DNA from: Devosia ginsengisoli
GTDB taxonomy: Bacteria; Pseudomonadota; Alphaproteobacteria; Rhizobiales; Devosiaceae
Direction: 5' to 3'
Assembly: GCF_007859655.1 (NCBI RefSeq)
Contig: NZ_CP042304.1
Location: 3,474,501 to 3,538,500 of the forward strand
Length of the DNA stretch: 64,000 nt
Part shown: in pieces, positions 38,031 through 46,252 of the stretch
How positions within the stretch are numbered: the stretch's first letter is position 1
How the letters are laid out: each line of letters begins with the position of its first letter
Notes under the pieces: generated by a model
Databases searched by the model: none
What the model was told of the DNA's origin: nothing
The model's input: only the letters and a program-made list of their open reading frames with translations
Position numbers and translations under genes: made by a program

Positions 38031-39484
38031 TCACTCCTCGAGCATGCGCTTCAGCAGTTCGATTTCCTGCGCCAGTTCCACGTCGTCCTTGATCATCTGT
38101 TCGACCTTGCGAACCGAATGGAGCACCGTGGTGTGGTCGCGGCCACCGAAGCGCCGGCCAATTTCCGGCAGCGACCGCGAGGTCAGCGCCTTGGCGAGAA
38201 ACATGGCGATCTGGCGCGGGCGCACCACGTCGCGCGAACGGCGCGCCGACAGCAGCTCGTTGCGCGGCACCTTGTAGTGGCGGCTGACGATCTTGAGGAT
38301 GTCTTCGATGCGCACGCGGCGGGCTTCGCGTGACCGGATCAGGTCGCCCAGCGTTTTTCCGCCAGCGGCACGGTGATCAATTCGCCGGTGAGCTGGTTGG
38401 CTGCCACCAGCCGGTTGACGGCGCCATCGAGGTCGCGGCCATGGCTCACCACGGCGCGCGCGATATAGTCGATGACAGGGGCCGGGAAATGCATGCCATA
38501 GCGGGTCGCCGACTGTTCGGCGCGGCGCTGCACGATGGCCTTGCGCAGGTCGAGATCGAAGCCGGAAATCGGCACGACCAGGCCGCCGCTGAGACGCGAG
38601 CGGATGCGCTCATCGAGCATTTCGAGATCGCGCGGCGGCGCATCGCCGGCCACCACCACCTGCTTGGCCCCGGTCAGCAGCGTGCCCAGCGTATGGCCGA
38701 ATTCGGTGGCCGACTTGCCCTGCAGGAACTGCATGTCGTCGATCAGCAGCAGGTCGACCCGGCGCAGCCAGTCCTTGAAGCCGAGCGCCGACTGGCGCTG
38801 CACGGCGGCAATGAAATGGTACATGAAGTGGTCGGCGGTGAGATAGACGATGTTCTTGGTCGGATCGGCCTGCTGCACCTGATGGGCAATGGCGTTGAGC
38901 AGGTGCGACTTGCCGAGCCCGACGGTGGAATGGATATAGACCGGGTTGAAGCTCACCGTATTGTTGGTGACGGCCTGGGCGATCTGGCGGGCTACGCCGA
39001 GAGCCATTTCATTGGCCGAGCCGCCCACGAAACTGTCGAATGTCATGCGCGGATCGATCGCGCTGCCGGCCAGGGCATCACCCTTGGCGGCGGAATTGTC
39101 GCGCACCAGCCGCGGCTGGCTCACCGGCGTCGGCGTGGCGGCCACGGCGGGCGCCGCAGTCTGGCTGGGTGAGGCGGGTTCTGCGGCGGGCTGCGCCAGG
39201 CGGGGGCGGGCCTGGCCGTTGACGCGCAGCGTTATCTGGATGCGGGCGACCTCTTCGGTGTCCAGCCGGAAGGCTTCGAGAATGCGGTCGGCATAGTTGG
39301 ATTGTACCCAGGAGCAGAGGAAGCGCGTCGGTGCCGACAGATGCACCACATCCTCAAGCATTTCCTCGAGCTCGAGCCGGGCGAACCACGAGGTAAAGAC
39401 ATCTTCGCCCACACCGGCCTTGAGGCGGGCGCGCACCCGGTTCCAGAGTTCGCGCTGACCTTCGGAGCTATCGGAAGTGGCCAT
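38031..39484 (-). CDS. dnaA: Chromosomal replication initiator DnaA (single-base frameshift in an A run)
   Basis: The initiator protein should be about 484 residues. Frame one (from 39484) holds the N-terminal domain ([23 protein letters not shown]), a proline/alanine linker, Walker [15 protein letters not shown], Walker [14 protein letters not shown] and the sensor regions. Frame two (ending 38031) holds the DNA-binding domain with the DnaA signature [18 protein letters not shown]. The break is at the A run 38354-38358 (minus strand): six A instead of five would read [23 protein letters not shown]. An essential gene, so sequencing error is likely. An upstream ATG (MMRQVTAG, 30 residues earlier) is an alternative start. 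Confidence 0.92.
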
Positions 39485-40311
39485 GACAGGTTTTTCGCCT
39501 TTCGTGTTCGGGAGGGAGGAAGAAGGATTGGCGCCGGTCCAATCGTCCCTTCCGGCGGTTACCTGTCGCATCATCGTGAAGTGCCCCATTTTCTGTTCGA
39601 TCCACCCGGCCCGCAAAGCTCGGATGGCAGTCTGCCCTGTTAGTGCCGCGTATGGACTTTCTGTCCTTTGGCCACGGCTTCGCCATCACGCCCGATTCAA
39701 GCGGGCGCATTTTTTCTGCCCGGTGGACGAAACCACCGGCTTCAAACTCAACCTTGTCATGAACCCGGCCATATGGCCGAAGGCTTTACTGAAACCCTCC
39801 GGTCTAGATCAAACCGACAGCCAGCTTGCTGCCGATACAACCCCCACCGGTATGAAACAACGATGGCATCACTGCCGAGAAATTGAAAACCAACGCCCCA
39901 AAAATGACCCTGTCATCCCCGCTCGACACTCATTCGTGGTGTCCTTTTCCGGAGCTGACGAGATTACTTTAGAGGGACGATTTTGGGGCTGCAACCGTGG
40001 AATCTGCAAAATGGGGGCTTGACTCTGAGGATGTCATTTTTGCCGTCGCGGCCCTGGCAAAGTCCCCCAAACCAAGGGTCTGTGACTCAACGCAGATTCC
40101 AAACCTTAGCCCCGTTCGGCTGACAAAAAATTTATTTCCGTCTCGCCCGGATTTTGCCGCTCTGCCCCTTTCCGCAGAAGGGGGTGTTCAAAGCCAAGGT
40201 CCTGAAAACGCTTGTGAAACACGCGATGAGCGTATCCTGGCCATCCAGTCATCCAGCTGTCACACCGGCGACACAAAACCGTCAATTCGGAAAAACCTTG
40301 CGCGCTACCAT
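39485..40311. other. Long intergenic region upstream of dnaA
   Basis: About 830 bases between dnaA and the rpsT terminator hold no credible gene. It is less GC-rich than the surroundings, with an AT-rich patch at about 40124-40141. It must contain the dnaA promoter. I looked for DnaA boxes (TTATCCACA and close variants) and CtrA sites and saw none, so an origin here is possible by position but unsupported by sequence. Confidence 0.5.
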
Positions 40312-40314
40312 ACA

Positions 40315-40340
40315 AAGAAAAAGGGCTCCCTGGGGAGCCC
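40315..40340 (-). terminator. Rho-independent terminator after rpsT
   Basis: The arms GGGCTCC (40323-40329) and GGAGCCC (40334-40340) form a 7-bp stem; on the minus strand a TTTTTCTTT run follows. It lies 48 bases downstream of the rpsT stop. Confidence 0.85.
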
Positions 40341-40388
40341 GATTTCACTTGCCGTGGCTGCGCTGGAAAGGCGCCGCGGCGGAACGAA

Positions 40389-40655
40389 TTAGACGCTGAG
40401 CGCCTTGACCCGGTTATTGAGGCGGCTGACCTTGCGGGCGGCCAGGTTGGCATGGACGATGCCCTTGGTCGCAGCACGGTTGATTTCTGGCTCGGCAGCC
40501 TTGAGGGCTTCCATGGCAACCTTGTGATCGCCGGCCACGATGGCTTCCTCGACCTTGCGGATGAAGGTGCGCACGCGCGAACGACGCGACTTGTTGACCG
40601 CGGTGCGGGCTTCGATCTTGCGGGTAGCCTTCTTGGCTGACGGCGTATTGGCCAT
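40389..40655 (-). CDS. rpsT: 30S ribosomal protein S20
   Basis: The 88-residue basic helical protein has the S20 pattern: [39 protein letters not shown] and the C-terminal [26 protein letters not shown]. It binds 16S rRNA early in 30S assembly. The start at 40655 gives the standard length; an upstream frame extension is not homologous. It is followed by a strong terminator and then dnaA, a common Hyphomicrobiales order. Confidence 0.96.
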   Translation of the reverse strand: MANTPSAKKATRKIEARTAVNKSRRSRVRTFIRKVEEAIVAGDHKVAMEALKAAEPEINRAATKGIVHANLAARKVSRLNNRVKALSV

Positions 40656-40826
40656 AACGGTCCTCTTGGCGTCCAACCGGACGTTTGCACGCATTTTCGC
40701 GCTGCAGTCGTTCGGGATGAAATGAAATCGGCGGCTTTCGACTGCCGCCAAGTTGCGCGGTCTATAGGGGAAAGGCAGGGGAGCGTCAACTGGATTCAGG
40801 GGGATGGAAGAGGCTCACTAGCCCAT

Positions 40827-40858
40827 CACCCACCATCCCCAGTTGGGGAAGGTGGGTG
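40827..40858 (-). terminator. Hairpin downstream of the reductase gene
   Basis: CACCCACC (40827-40834) pairs with GGTGGGTG (40851-40858), and CCCC with GGGG inside, around AGTT. It lies 22 bases after the stop of the minus-strand reductase gene. No T-run follows, so it may be a palindromic repeat acting as a transcript end. Confidence 0.5.
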
Positions 40859-40879
40859 GGACGATATCGAGCTTGGGCC

Positions 40880-41509
40880 TCAGGCTGCCAGCTTGGTCCA
40901 GCGCGGAGCAATGGCCGTACCGTGGCCAAGGCCGTAGCCGAAGCGGATATTGAGCATGCCCAGCGGTTCGAGCAGGCGGGCAGCGTCCACGCCGCCGGTC
41001 TTTTCGACGGCGAAGCCGGCCTGGCTGGCGAGATCGGAGACTGCGGCAACGGCGGCCTCGTCATTGCCGGCGACGAAGACCGGCACAGAAGCCGTCTCGG
41101 CGGCGGGCAGGTCGAACAGGCCGGCAAAGATGGTGTTGAACGCCTTGACGACCTTGGCAGCGGGGGCAGCGGCCTGCACCTGCTCGGCGGCCGACGTGGT
41201 GTGGCCGATGGCGAGGCCCGAGAAATCAGCCTTTACCGGATTGGAAATGTCGATCACAACCTTGCCCGCCAGAGCCGGATTGGCGGCGGTTTCGAGTGCG
41301 GCGTCGAAGGGCAGAGCCAATACGACAATGTCGGCCTTGGCGATGGCGCCGGCCTGGTCGAGCACGGTAACACCGGCCGGCAGGGTTGAGGCGAAGGCAG
41401 TGGCGGCAGCGCTGTCGCGCGAGGCGAGCACGAGGTCAGCCTTGCCGGCGAGACGCTTGGCGAGGCCCTTGCCCATATTGCCGAGGCCCAGGATTGCGAT
41501 TGTGGTCAT
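40880..41509 (-). CDS. F420-dependent NADP reductase-like oxidoreductase
   Basis: The 209-residue protein starts with a Rossmann fold, TIAILGLGNMGKGLAKRLA, with the GxGxxG nucleotide motif. VVIDISNPV and VVKAFNTIFAGLF follow, the pattern of NADPH-dependent F420 reductases and their relatives. In organisms without F420 such proteins reduce other substrates; the partner here is unknown. GGGAG precedes the ATG. It is divergent from a LysR regulator with an inverted repeat between them, suggesting that the regulator controls it. Confidence 0.85.
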   Translation of the reverse strand: MTTIAILGLGNMGKGLAKRLAGKADLVLASRDSAAATAFASTLPAGVTVLDQAGAIAKADIVVLALPFDAALETAANPALAGKVVIDISNPVKADFSGLAIGHTTSAAEQVQAAAPAAKVVKAFNTIFAGLFDLPAAETASVPVFVAGNDEAAVAAVSDLASQAGFAVEKTGGVDAARLLEPLGMLNIRFGYGLGHGTAIAPRWTKLAA

Positions 41510-41585
41510 TGGAAGTCTCCCGTGATGTGCGGTTGCGATGACCCCTAGATGCGCCCTGCCGATTGCAAAGAGAATTGCTTGTCTG

Positions 41586-41603
41586 ATGCAAACATAATTG
41601 CAT
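41586..41603. promoter_or_regulatory. LysR-type operator between reductase and LysR genes
   Basis: ATGCA (41586-41590) and TGCAT (41599-41603) are inverted around eight AT-rich bases, 11 bases before the LysR start. Extra TTGC motifs lie upstream (41562, 41576). It fits a T-N11-A type LysR site in the 105-bp divergent gap. Confidence 0.45.
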
Positions 41604-41614
41604 AAAAGTATCGA

Positions 41615-42499
41615 ATGGCCGAACTCGACGAATTGCGCACCTTCATCGCCGCTGCCCGCATTGGCAGCTTTGCCCGCGCGGCGCGGCAGCTCAACCTGTC
41701 GCCCGCCATGGTGGGCCGGCGCATCCAGGGGCTGGAGCAGCGCTATGGCGCCACCCTGATCGAGCGCACCACACGCAGCCAACGGCTGACCGATGCGGGC
41801 CAGGCTTTCCTGCGGCGTGCCGAAGCGGTCATCGAGGCCACCGAGGCTTTGGGCGACTGGGGCGAGGGCGGCGCGCTGACCGGGCGGCTGCGGCTGAGCG
41901 CGCCCACGACGCTGGGCATCAGGCGGCTGCCGCCCATCATCGCGCGCTTCACCGCCACCCATCCCGGCGTGATCTTCGAAATGAGCCTCGCCAACCGGCG
42001 GGTGGACCTGGTGGCCGAGGGCTTTGACATGGCGGTGCGCATCGGCGACCTGCCCTCTTCGAGCCTGGTGGCACGGCGCATCGGTACCTACCGCTTCGTC
42101 TGCTGCGCGGCGCCGGAATTCCTGGCGCGGCATGGCGCGGTGCAGCACCCCACCGACCTGGCGCGCTGCCGCTGCGTGCTCAATCTCAATATCGTGCCCC
42201 GCAACCGCTGGAGCTTCATTGACGCGGCGGGCGAGACGCTGACCGTAGAAGTGGCGGGCGGATTCGAGATCGACAATGACGAGGCCCAGCGCATGCTGGC
42301 CATCGACGGGGCGGGCGTGGTCTATCTGCCGCGCGATCTCGTGGAGGACGATATTGCCGAAGGCCGGCTGGTGCCGTTGCTCGCCGATTGGCAATTGCCG
42401 ACCATGCCCATCCACACGTTGCACCCGTCCCGGCATTTCGTGCCGCGGCGGGTCAGCACCTTCATTGCCGCGTTGGCGGAGAGCTTTCGGGGCGACTAA
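41615..42499 (+). CDS. LysR-family transcriptional regulator
   Basis: The 294-residue regulator has an N-terminal helix-turn-helix (DELRTFIAAARIGSFARAARQLNLSPAMVGRRIQGLEQRYG) and an effector domain with LTGRLRLSAPTTLGIRRLPPII and VDLVAEGFDMAVRIGDLPSSSLVARRI, typical of the CrgA/DmlR-like group. It is divergent from the F420-type reductase gene and likely regulates it. Its last four bases overlap the convergent ribokinase gene. Confidence 0.9.
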   Translation: MAELDELRTFIAAARIGSFARAARQLNLSPAMVGRRIQGLEQRYGATLIERTTRSQRLTDAGQAFLRRAEAVIEATEALGDWGEGGALTGRLRLSAPTTLGIRRLPPIIARFTATHPGVIFEMSLANRRVDLVAEGFDMAVRIGDLPSSSLVARRIGTYRFVCCAAPEFLARHGAVQHPTDLARCRCVLNLNIVPRNRWSFIDAAGETLTVEVAGGFEIDNDEAQRMLAIDGAGVVYLPRDLVEDDIAEGRLVPLLADWQLPTMPIHTLHPSRHFVPRRVSTFIAALAESFRGD

Positions 42500-43389
42500 C
42501 CCAGGTGTGCTGCCACTTCGTCCTTGGTTGGGATGGCCGGCTGGGCGCCGGGCTTCAAGCAGGCGAGGCTGGCCGCGACGGCGGCACGGCGCATGGCGGC
42601 TTCGAGATCCAGCCCGGCATCGAGCCCGGCGGCGAGATAGCCGCAGAAGGTGTCGCCGGCGCCAACCGTATCGACCGGTTTGACCGGCAGGGCGGGAACA
42701 TGGACCAGCTTGCTATCGAATGCCGCCTTAGCGCCATCGCCACCCAGCGTAACGATCACCGCCTGATCGTGCGCGGCAGCCCATTCGGCCATGGCCGCGT
42801 CGAGCTCGGCCACGCCGCGGCCCGAGAGCAGTTCGAACTCTGTTTCGTTGGCGATCACGATGGACGCCTTGGGCGCGAGGGCGGCCGTGGTGTCGAGGAA
42901 CGGCGCGATATTGAGGATGGTGCCGAGGCCGTTGGCTATGGCGATATCAAGCGCGCGCTCGGTGGCAGCCTGGGGGATTTCCTGCTGCAGCATCACGATG
43001 CTGCCCGTCGGCAGGTCGCCGAGTGCGGCATCGGCATCCTCGGCGGTCATGGCGCCATTGGCACCGGGCAGGATGGCGATGACGTTCTCGCCGTGGGAAT
43101 CGACGAAGATCATGGCGATTCCGGTGGCCCCATCCACCACTTTCATGGCGGAAAGGTCCACACCGTCGGCTTTGAGCAGGTCCAGAGCGAGATCGGCGAA
43201 GGTGTCATTGCCGACGCCCGAGATATGGCGCACCTGCGCCCCAGCGCGGCGCGCGGCCAGAGCCTGATTGGCCCCCTTGCCGCCGGCCGCCATGGAGAAG
43301 GTGCCGCCGGCCACGGTTTCGCCCGGCTGGGGTAGGCGGCTGACAGTGCCGATCTGGTCGAGATTGGTCGAGCCGAAGACAGTGATCAT
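42496..43389 (-). CDS. rbsK: Ribokinase (PfkB family)
   Basis: The 297-residue sugar kinase has the family signatures GGKGANQALAARRAGAQV near 36-53 and DTVGAGDTFCGYLAAGL near 245-261 with the catalytic aspartate in GAGD. The start VFGSTNLDQI is typical of ribokinases, which make ribose 5-phosphate. No ribose transporter gene is adjacent. Its ATG overlaps the stop of the DUF1697 gene by four bases, so it is the last gene of the nat-ydeI-DUF1697-rbsK unit. Confidence 0.88.
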   Translation of the reverse strand: MITVFGSTNLDQIGTVSRLPQPGETVAGGTFSMAAGGKGANQALAARRAGAQVRHISGVGNDTFADLALDLLKADGVDLSAMKVVDGATGIAMIFVDSHGENVIAILPGANGAMTAEDADAALGDLPTGSIVMLQQEIPQAATERALDIAIANGLGTILNIAPFLDTTAALAPKASIVIANETEFELLSGRGVAELDAAMAEWAAAHDQAVIVTLGGDGAKAAFDSKLVHVPALPVKPVDTVGAGDTFCGYLAAGLDAGLDLEAAMRRAAVAASLACLKPGAQPAIPTKDEVAAHLG

Positions 43390-43925
43390 GCGAGCATCTT
43401 TTCGATAGTGTTCCAGTTGCGCATCGTGTCGAGCGCGCCCTTGCCGAGTTGGGCATAGAGGGGCTTCAGCACCTCCTCGACGCCCTCCGTATAGCGCCCA
43501 TTGGGCTGGCGGTAACCGGCAATGTAGATGTCGCGCGGGTCTATGCGCAGGATTTCGGTATGGCCGGGTCTGTCCTCGATCCTGAGGCCGGCCGGCAGCG
43601 GCTGATCGAACATCAGCACATGGCGCGTGACATCGGCCTTGGGGTCGAGCGTGTCGAAGGGATGCTTGTCCAGCATGGCCTTGAGTTCGGCTTGGGAGCG
43701 CAGCACCACGCCGACCTTGAAGCCGAATTGCGCTTCGATGGCCGTTTCCAGCTTTCCCTTGATGGCGTCGGCACCGCCCTCGGCTTCAAGGCGCACATTG
43801 CCGCTGGCCACCACTGTCTTGACCGCGACAAAGCCTGCTGCTTCGAGACAGGTGCGCAGCTCGGCCATCTTGACCTGGCGCTTGCCCAGATTGATGCCGC
43901 GCAGGAAGGCAAGCCAGATCGCCAT
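43386..43925 (-). CDS. DUF1697 family protein
   Basis: The 179-residue cytoplasmic protein has the DUF1697 pattern: WLAFLRGINLGKRQVKMAELRTCLEAAGF, TVVASGNVRLEA and the end TMRNWNTIEKMLA. The N-terminal half is an alpha-beta domain with the RGINVG-like loop; the function is unknown. Its ATG shares one base with the stop of the YdeI gene (TGATG), and its own stop overlaps the ribokinase start. Confidence 0.9.
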   Translation of the reverse strand: MAIWLAFLRGINLGKRQVKMAELRTCLEAAGFVAVKTVVASGNVRLEAEGGADAIKGKLETAIEAQFGFKVGVVLRSQAELKAMLDKHPFDTLDPKADVTRHVLMFDQPLPAGLRIEDRPGHTEILRIDPRDIYIAGYRQPNGRYTEGVEEVLKPLYAQLGKGALDTMRNWNTIEKMLA

Positions 43926-44524
43926 CAGGCCTTCCCCTTGCCCTGCGGATAGATGGTTTCGCCGCGTGCCAGCATGTCCACGAAACCGGCAATCTTCTTC
44001 GCCCGGCTGGCCGGCGTCTTGAGGCTGATGGTGCGGAAAGTCAGCGCGAAGCGGTTTTGCGCGCTGAGCGTGGCATAGGTGGCCTGCGCCGCCGGATTGG
44101 CCTTGATGGCGGCCAGCAGATCCTCGGGCGCTTCCATCGTGGTGCGATAGGCGGCATCCCAGCGGCCATCGGCCTTGGCGAGCTCGACATGCCTCAGGCC
44201 ATGCTGGGTCATGCGGCCCTCCTCGACGAGGCGGGCGACATTGTCCTTGTTGATCTGGCTCCACAGGCTTTTCGGCTTGCGGTGGGTATAGCGCTGCACG
44301 AAGGACACGTCGTCCCAGCTCTTCTTGATGGCGTCGATCCAGCCCCAGCACAGCACGACATCGATCGCCTCTACCGGTGTGATGGTCGGCTTGCCGCTGG
44401 CCTTCTTGAAGATGCGGATCCACACCTCGTCCGCGCTGTCGTGGTGCTGGGCGAGCCAGTCGTAGAAGGCCTGTTTGTCAGCGAATTCCCGGATTTTTGC
44501 CGGATCGACGATGACAGGCGCCAT
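43925..44524 (-). CDS. YdeI/OmpD-associated family protein
   Basis: The 199-residue cytoplasmic protein carries the YdeI pattern EVWIRIFKKASGKPTITPVEAIDVVLCWGWIDAIKKSWDD and QRYTHRKPKSLWSQINKDNVARLVEEGRM near 33-107. The C-terminal helices (FRTISLKTPASRAKKIAGFVDML) are family-typical. The function is unknown. It is translated in a chain with the neighbouring genes, with gaps of two bases or less. Confidence 0.88.
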   Translation of the reverse strand: MAPVIVDPAKIREFADKQAFYDWLAQHHDSADEVWIRIFKKASGKPTITPVEAIDVVLCWGWIDAIKKSWDDVSFVQRYTHRKPKSLWSQINKDNVARLVEEGRMTQHGLRHVELAKADGRWDAAYRTTMEAPEDLLAAIKANPAAQATYATLSAQNRFALTFRTISLKTPASRAKKIAGFVDMLARGETIYPQGKGKA

Positions 44525-44526
44525 GG

Positions 44527-45354
44527 TCAGGCCTCGGTCCCGGCCGCAGCGAGAATTTCTTCAAGCTTGGGATCGAGAAGTTCGGCAGAAGGCAGTTGGA
44601 TGCCGAATGGGCCGCTGAGCACTTCGCGCATCTCGGCCAGGCTGGTCAGCAACCGGCTCTCGGAGGGCTCGCCGACCGTGTGGGTGGTGAAGCGATTGTT
44701 GCGCAAGGCCAGCCGCTGTCCGCTGGGCGACAGCGCCACGCGCAATTCGCGGGTGAAGGGCGAGTCGGTCGAGAGGATGAGATTGGACGCGGCATAGTCT
44801 TCCAGGGTCCTTTCGACCGTGTCGAAGATATAGAGCGCCTTCCACGCCTCCCCGATCTTTGCTTCCAGTGTCCAGTCCGGCGCGCCGCCGGTGAGGCGGA
44901 AGGTTTCGTGCGGGGTGGCCTGTTCGGTTTCGGATTTGAGCTTGAGTGGGGCGGTCAGCGTCAGCCCGCCAAAGCCGACATCGGCAATATAGGTGGCCCC
45001 GCCAATCTCGACGGCCAGCAGCATATGCGTCGGCGGTCGGTCCACGGCGCTGGGGTCGCTCCACAGCACGCGCGCGGCGAGGCCCCGCACGGAAAAATCG
45101 AGCTCGCGCAGAACGGCCATCAGCAGCAGGTTATGCTCGTAGCAATAGCCGCCGCGCTTTTCAGTCAGTAGTTTCTTTTCGATGCTGGCCAGGTCGAGAT
45201 TGACCGGCAGGCCGAGCAGCGGATTGAGATTTTCGAAGGGAATGGCTGCCGGATGCAGCGCATGGATCAGTTCGAGAGTCGCCAAGGTCGGGGCGATCGA
45301 TCCGGCAAAGCCGATTCGCTCGAAATAGGCGTTCAGATTGACCTTTTGGCTCAT
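44527..45354 (-). CDS. nat: Arylamine N-acetyltransferase
   Basis: The 275-residue enzyme transfers acetyl from acetyl-CoA to aromatic amines or hydrazines. The catalytic triad is complete: C71 in KRGGYCYEHN, H110 in PPTHMLL and D125 in IADVGFGG. PFENLNPLLGLPVNLD is also typical. The start at 45354 follows AAGG; a longer frame of 21 extra residues is not needed. First gene of the nat-ydeI-DUF1697-rbsK minus-strand unit. Confidence 0.93.
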   Translation of the reverse strand: MSQKVNLNAYFERIGFAGSIAPTLATLELIHALHPAAIPFENLNPLLGLPVNLDLASIEKKLLTEKRGGYCYEHNLLLMAVLRELDFSVRGLAARVLWSDPSAVDRPPTHMLLAVEIGGATYIADVGFGGLTLTAPLKLKSETEQATPHETFRLTGGAPDWTLEAKIGEAWKALYIFDTVERTLEDYAASNLILSTDSPFTRELRVALSPSGQRLALRNNRFTTHTVGEPSESRLLTSLAEMREVLSGPFGIQLPSAELLDPKLEEILAAAGTEA

Positions 45355-45489
45355 TGGCCACCCTTGCCGCTGGTTGCGCACGGCGCGCAATATGGGCGAT
45401 GCGGCCGCCGCTGTCACCGGCCGGTTTGGCGATTTAGCCGTGCTAGGGGGCTGGACAAGCCTGCGCGCGGCGCCGGAACCGACCGCAAA

Positions 45490-46167
45490 TCAGGCGGCGT
45501 AGGCGACCCAGCCGCGGAAGCTGAGCGCGGCATAAAACAGGCTCACACCGACAAAGCCCGCCTCCCGCAACATCGCTTCTTCCTCCTCGGGCGCGATGAT
45601 CGAGAGGCGTGTGCCGATGGCCTGCCGCGCCGCTTCGAGCTGGGCCAGATCGGCATCGGGGGCGGTCGGCCAGGCGACATGGCGCGCAATCCAGGCCGAA
45701 CGCTCGGGCTCGCTCTGGGAGAAGCTGATATGGGCGAGCAGCAGCGGCGCGCCGGGCTTGAGGCGGCGGCGCAACTGGCGCAGCGTCCCGAGCCGCTCCT
45801 CACGCGGAATGAAGTGGAAGGTGAGGAGGCTCACCGCGCCGTCGAACGGCCCATCGGGTGCGACATCGACATAGCCTTCATGCAGTTGAATGCGGTCGCT
45901 GTGCGGAGCAACGGCCTGTTGGGCCAGGCCCAGCATGGCGGCGGATGGGTCGACACCATGAAACGACCAGCCGGCATGCGCATCGGCCAGCGCCTTGAGC
46001 TCCAGCCCGCCACCGGCGCCCAGCACCAGCACGCTGCCATTGGCCGGCACGCGCTCGGCCAGCAGCATTGAGACCATGCGATGGAGGCTGGCAAAGCCCG
46101 GTACCTGCCGCGGCGGACCTTCGGCATAGGAGGGGGAGGCGTAACTGCCAAAGGCGTTGGGTTTCAT
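45490..46167 (-). CDS. Class I SAM-dependent methyltransferase
   Basis: The 225-residue protein has the SAM-binding motif I VLVLGAGGGLELKALAD (about 46-62), motif II WSFHGVDPSAAMLGLAQ and a motif IV-like FDGAVSLLTFHFIP. Substrate is unknown; the start FGSYASPSYAEGPPRQVPGF suggests a small-molecule methylase such as the UbiE/TrmB-like group. It is divergent from an HTH protein gene, and an AT-rich inverted repeat lies in the gap, which may regulate both. Confidence 0.85.
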   Translation of the reverse strand: MKPNAFGSYASPSYAEGPPRQVPGFASLHRMVSMLLAERVPANGSVLVLGAGGGLELKALADAHAGWSFHGVDPSAAMLGLAQQAVAPHSDRIQLHEGYVDVAPDGPFDGAVSLLTFHFIPREERLGTLRQLRRRLKPGAPLLLAHISFSQSEPERSAWIARHVAWPTAPDADLAQLEAARQAIGTRLSIIAPEEEEAMLREAGFVGVSLFYAALSFRGWVAYAA

Positions 46168-46188
46168 GTTCGGACCATGCGTGATTAA

Positions 46189-46209
46189 ATGTAACTATTA
46201 TTGTTACAT
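46189..46209. promoter_or_regulatory. Inverted repeat ATGTAAC-N7-GTTACAT
   Basis: The perfect 7-bp arms (46189-46195 and 46203-46209) are in the 85-bp gap between the divergent methyltransferase and HTH genes. TGTAAC/GTTACA arms are typical of dimeric repressors of the TetR or MarR type. Confidence 0.5.
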
Positions 46210-46252
46210 GAAAATCCGAGCGAGGCGAGGCCTTTCATTGTAGGGTTGCCCC

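Noticed and set aside
39477..40022. A 181-codon frame in the region upstream of dnaA
   Set aside because: It starts inside dnaA on the opposite strand, shows no domain and no ribosome-binding site; treated as non-coding.
39485..40311. Chromosomal origin of replication
   Set aside because: No TTATCCACA-type boxes or clear 13-mer AT repeats were seen; position next to dnaA alone is not enough, because alphaproteobacterial origins are often elsewhere.
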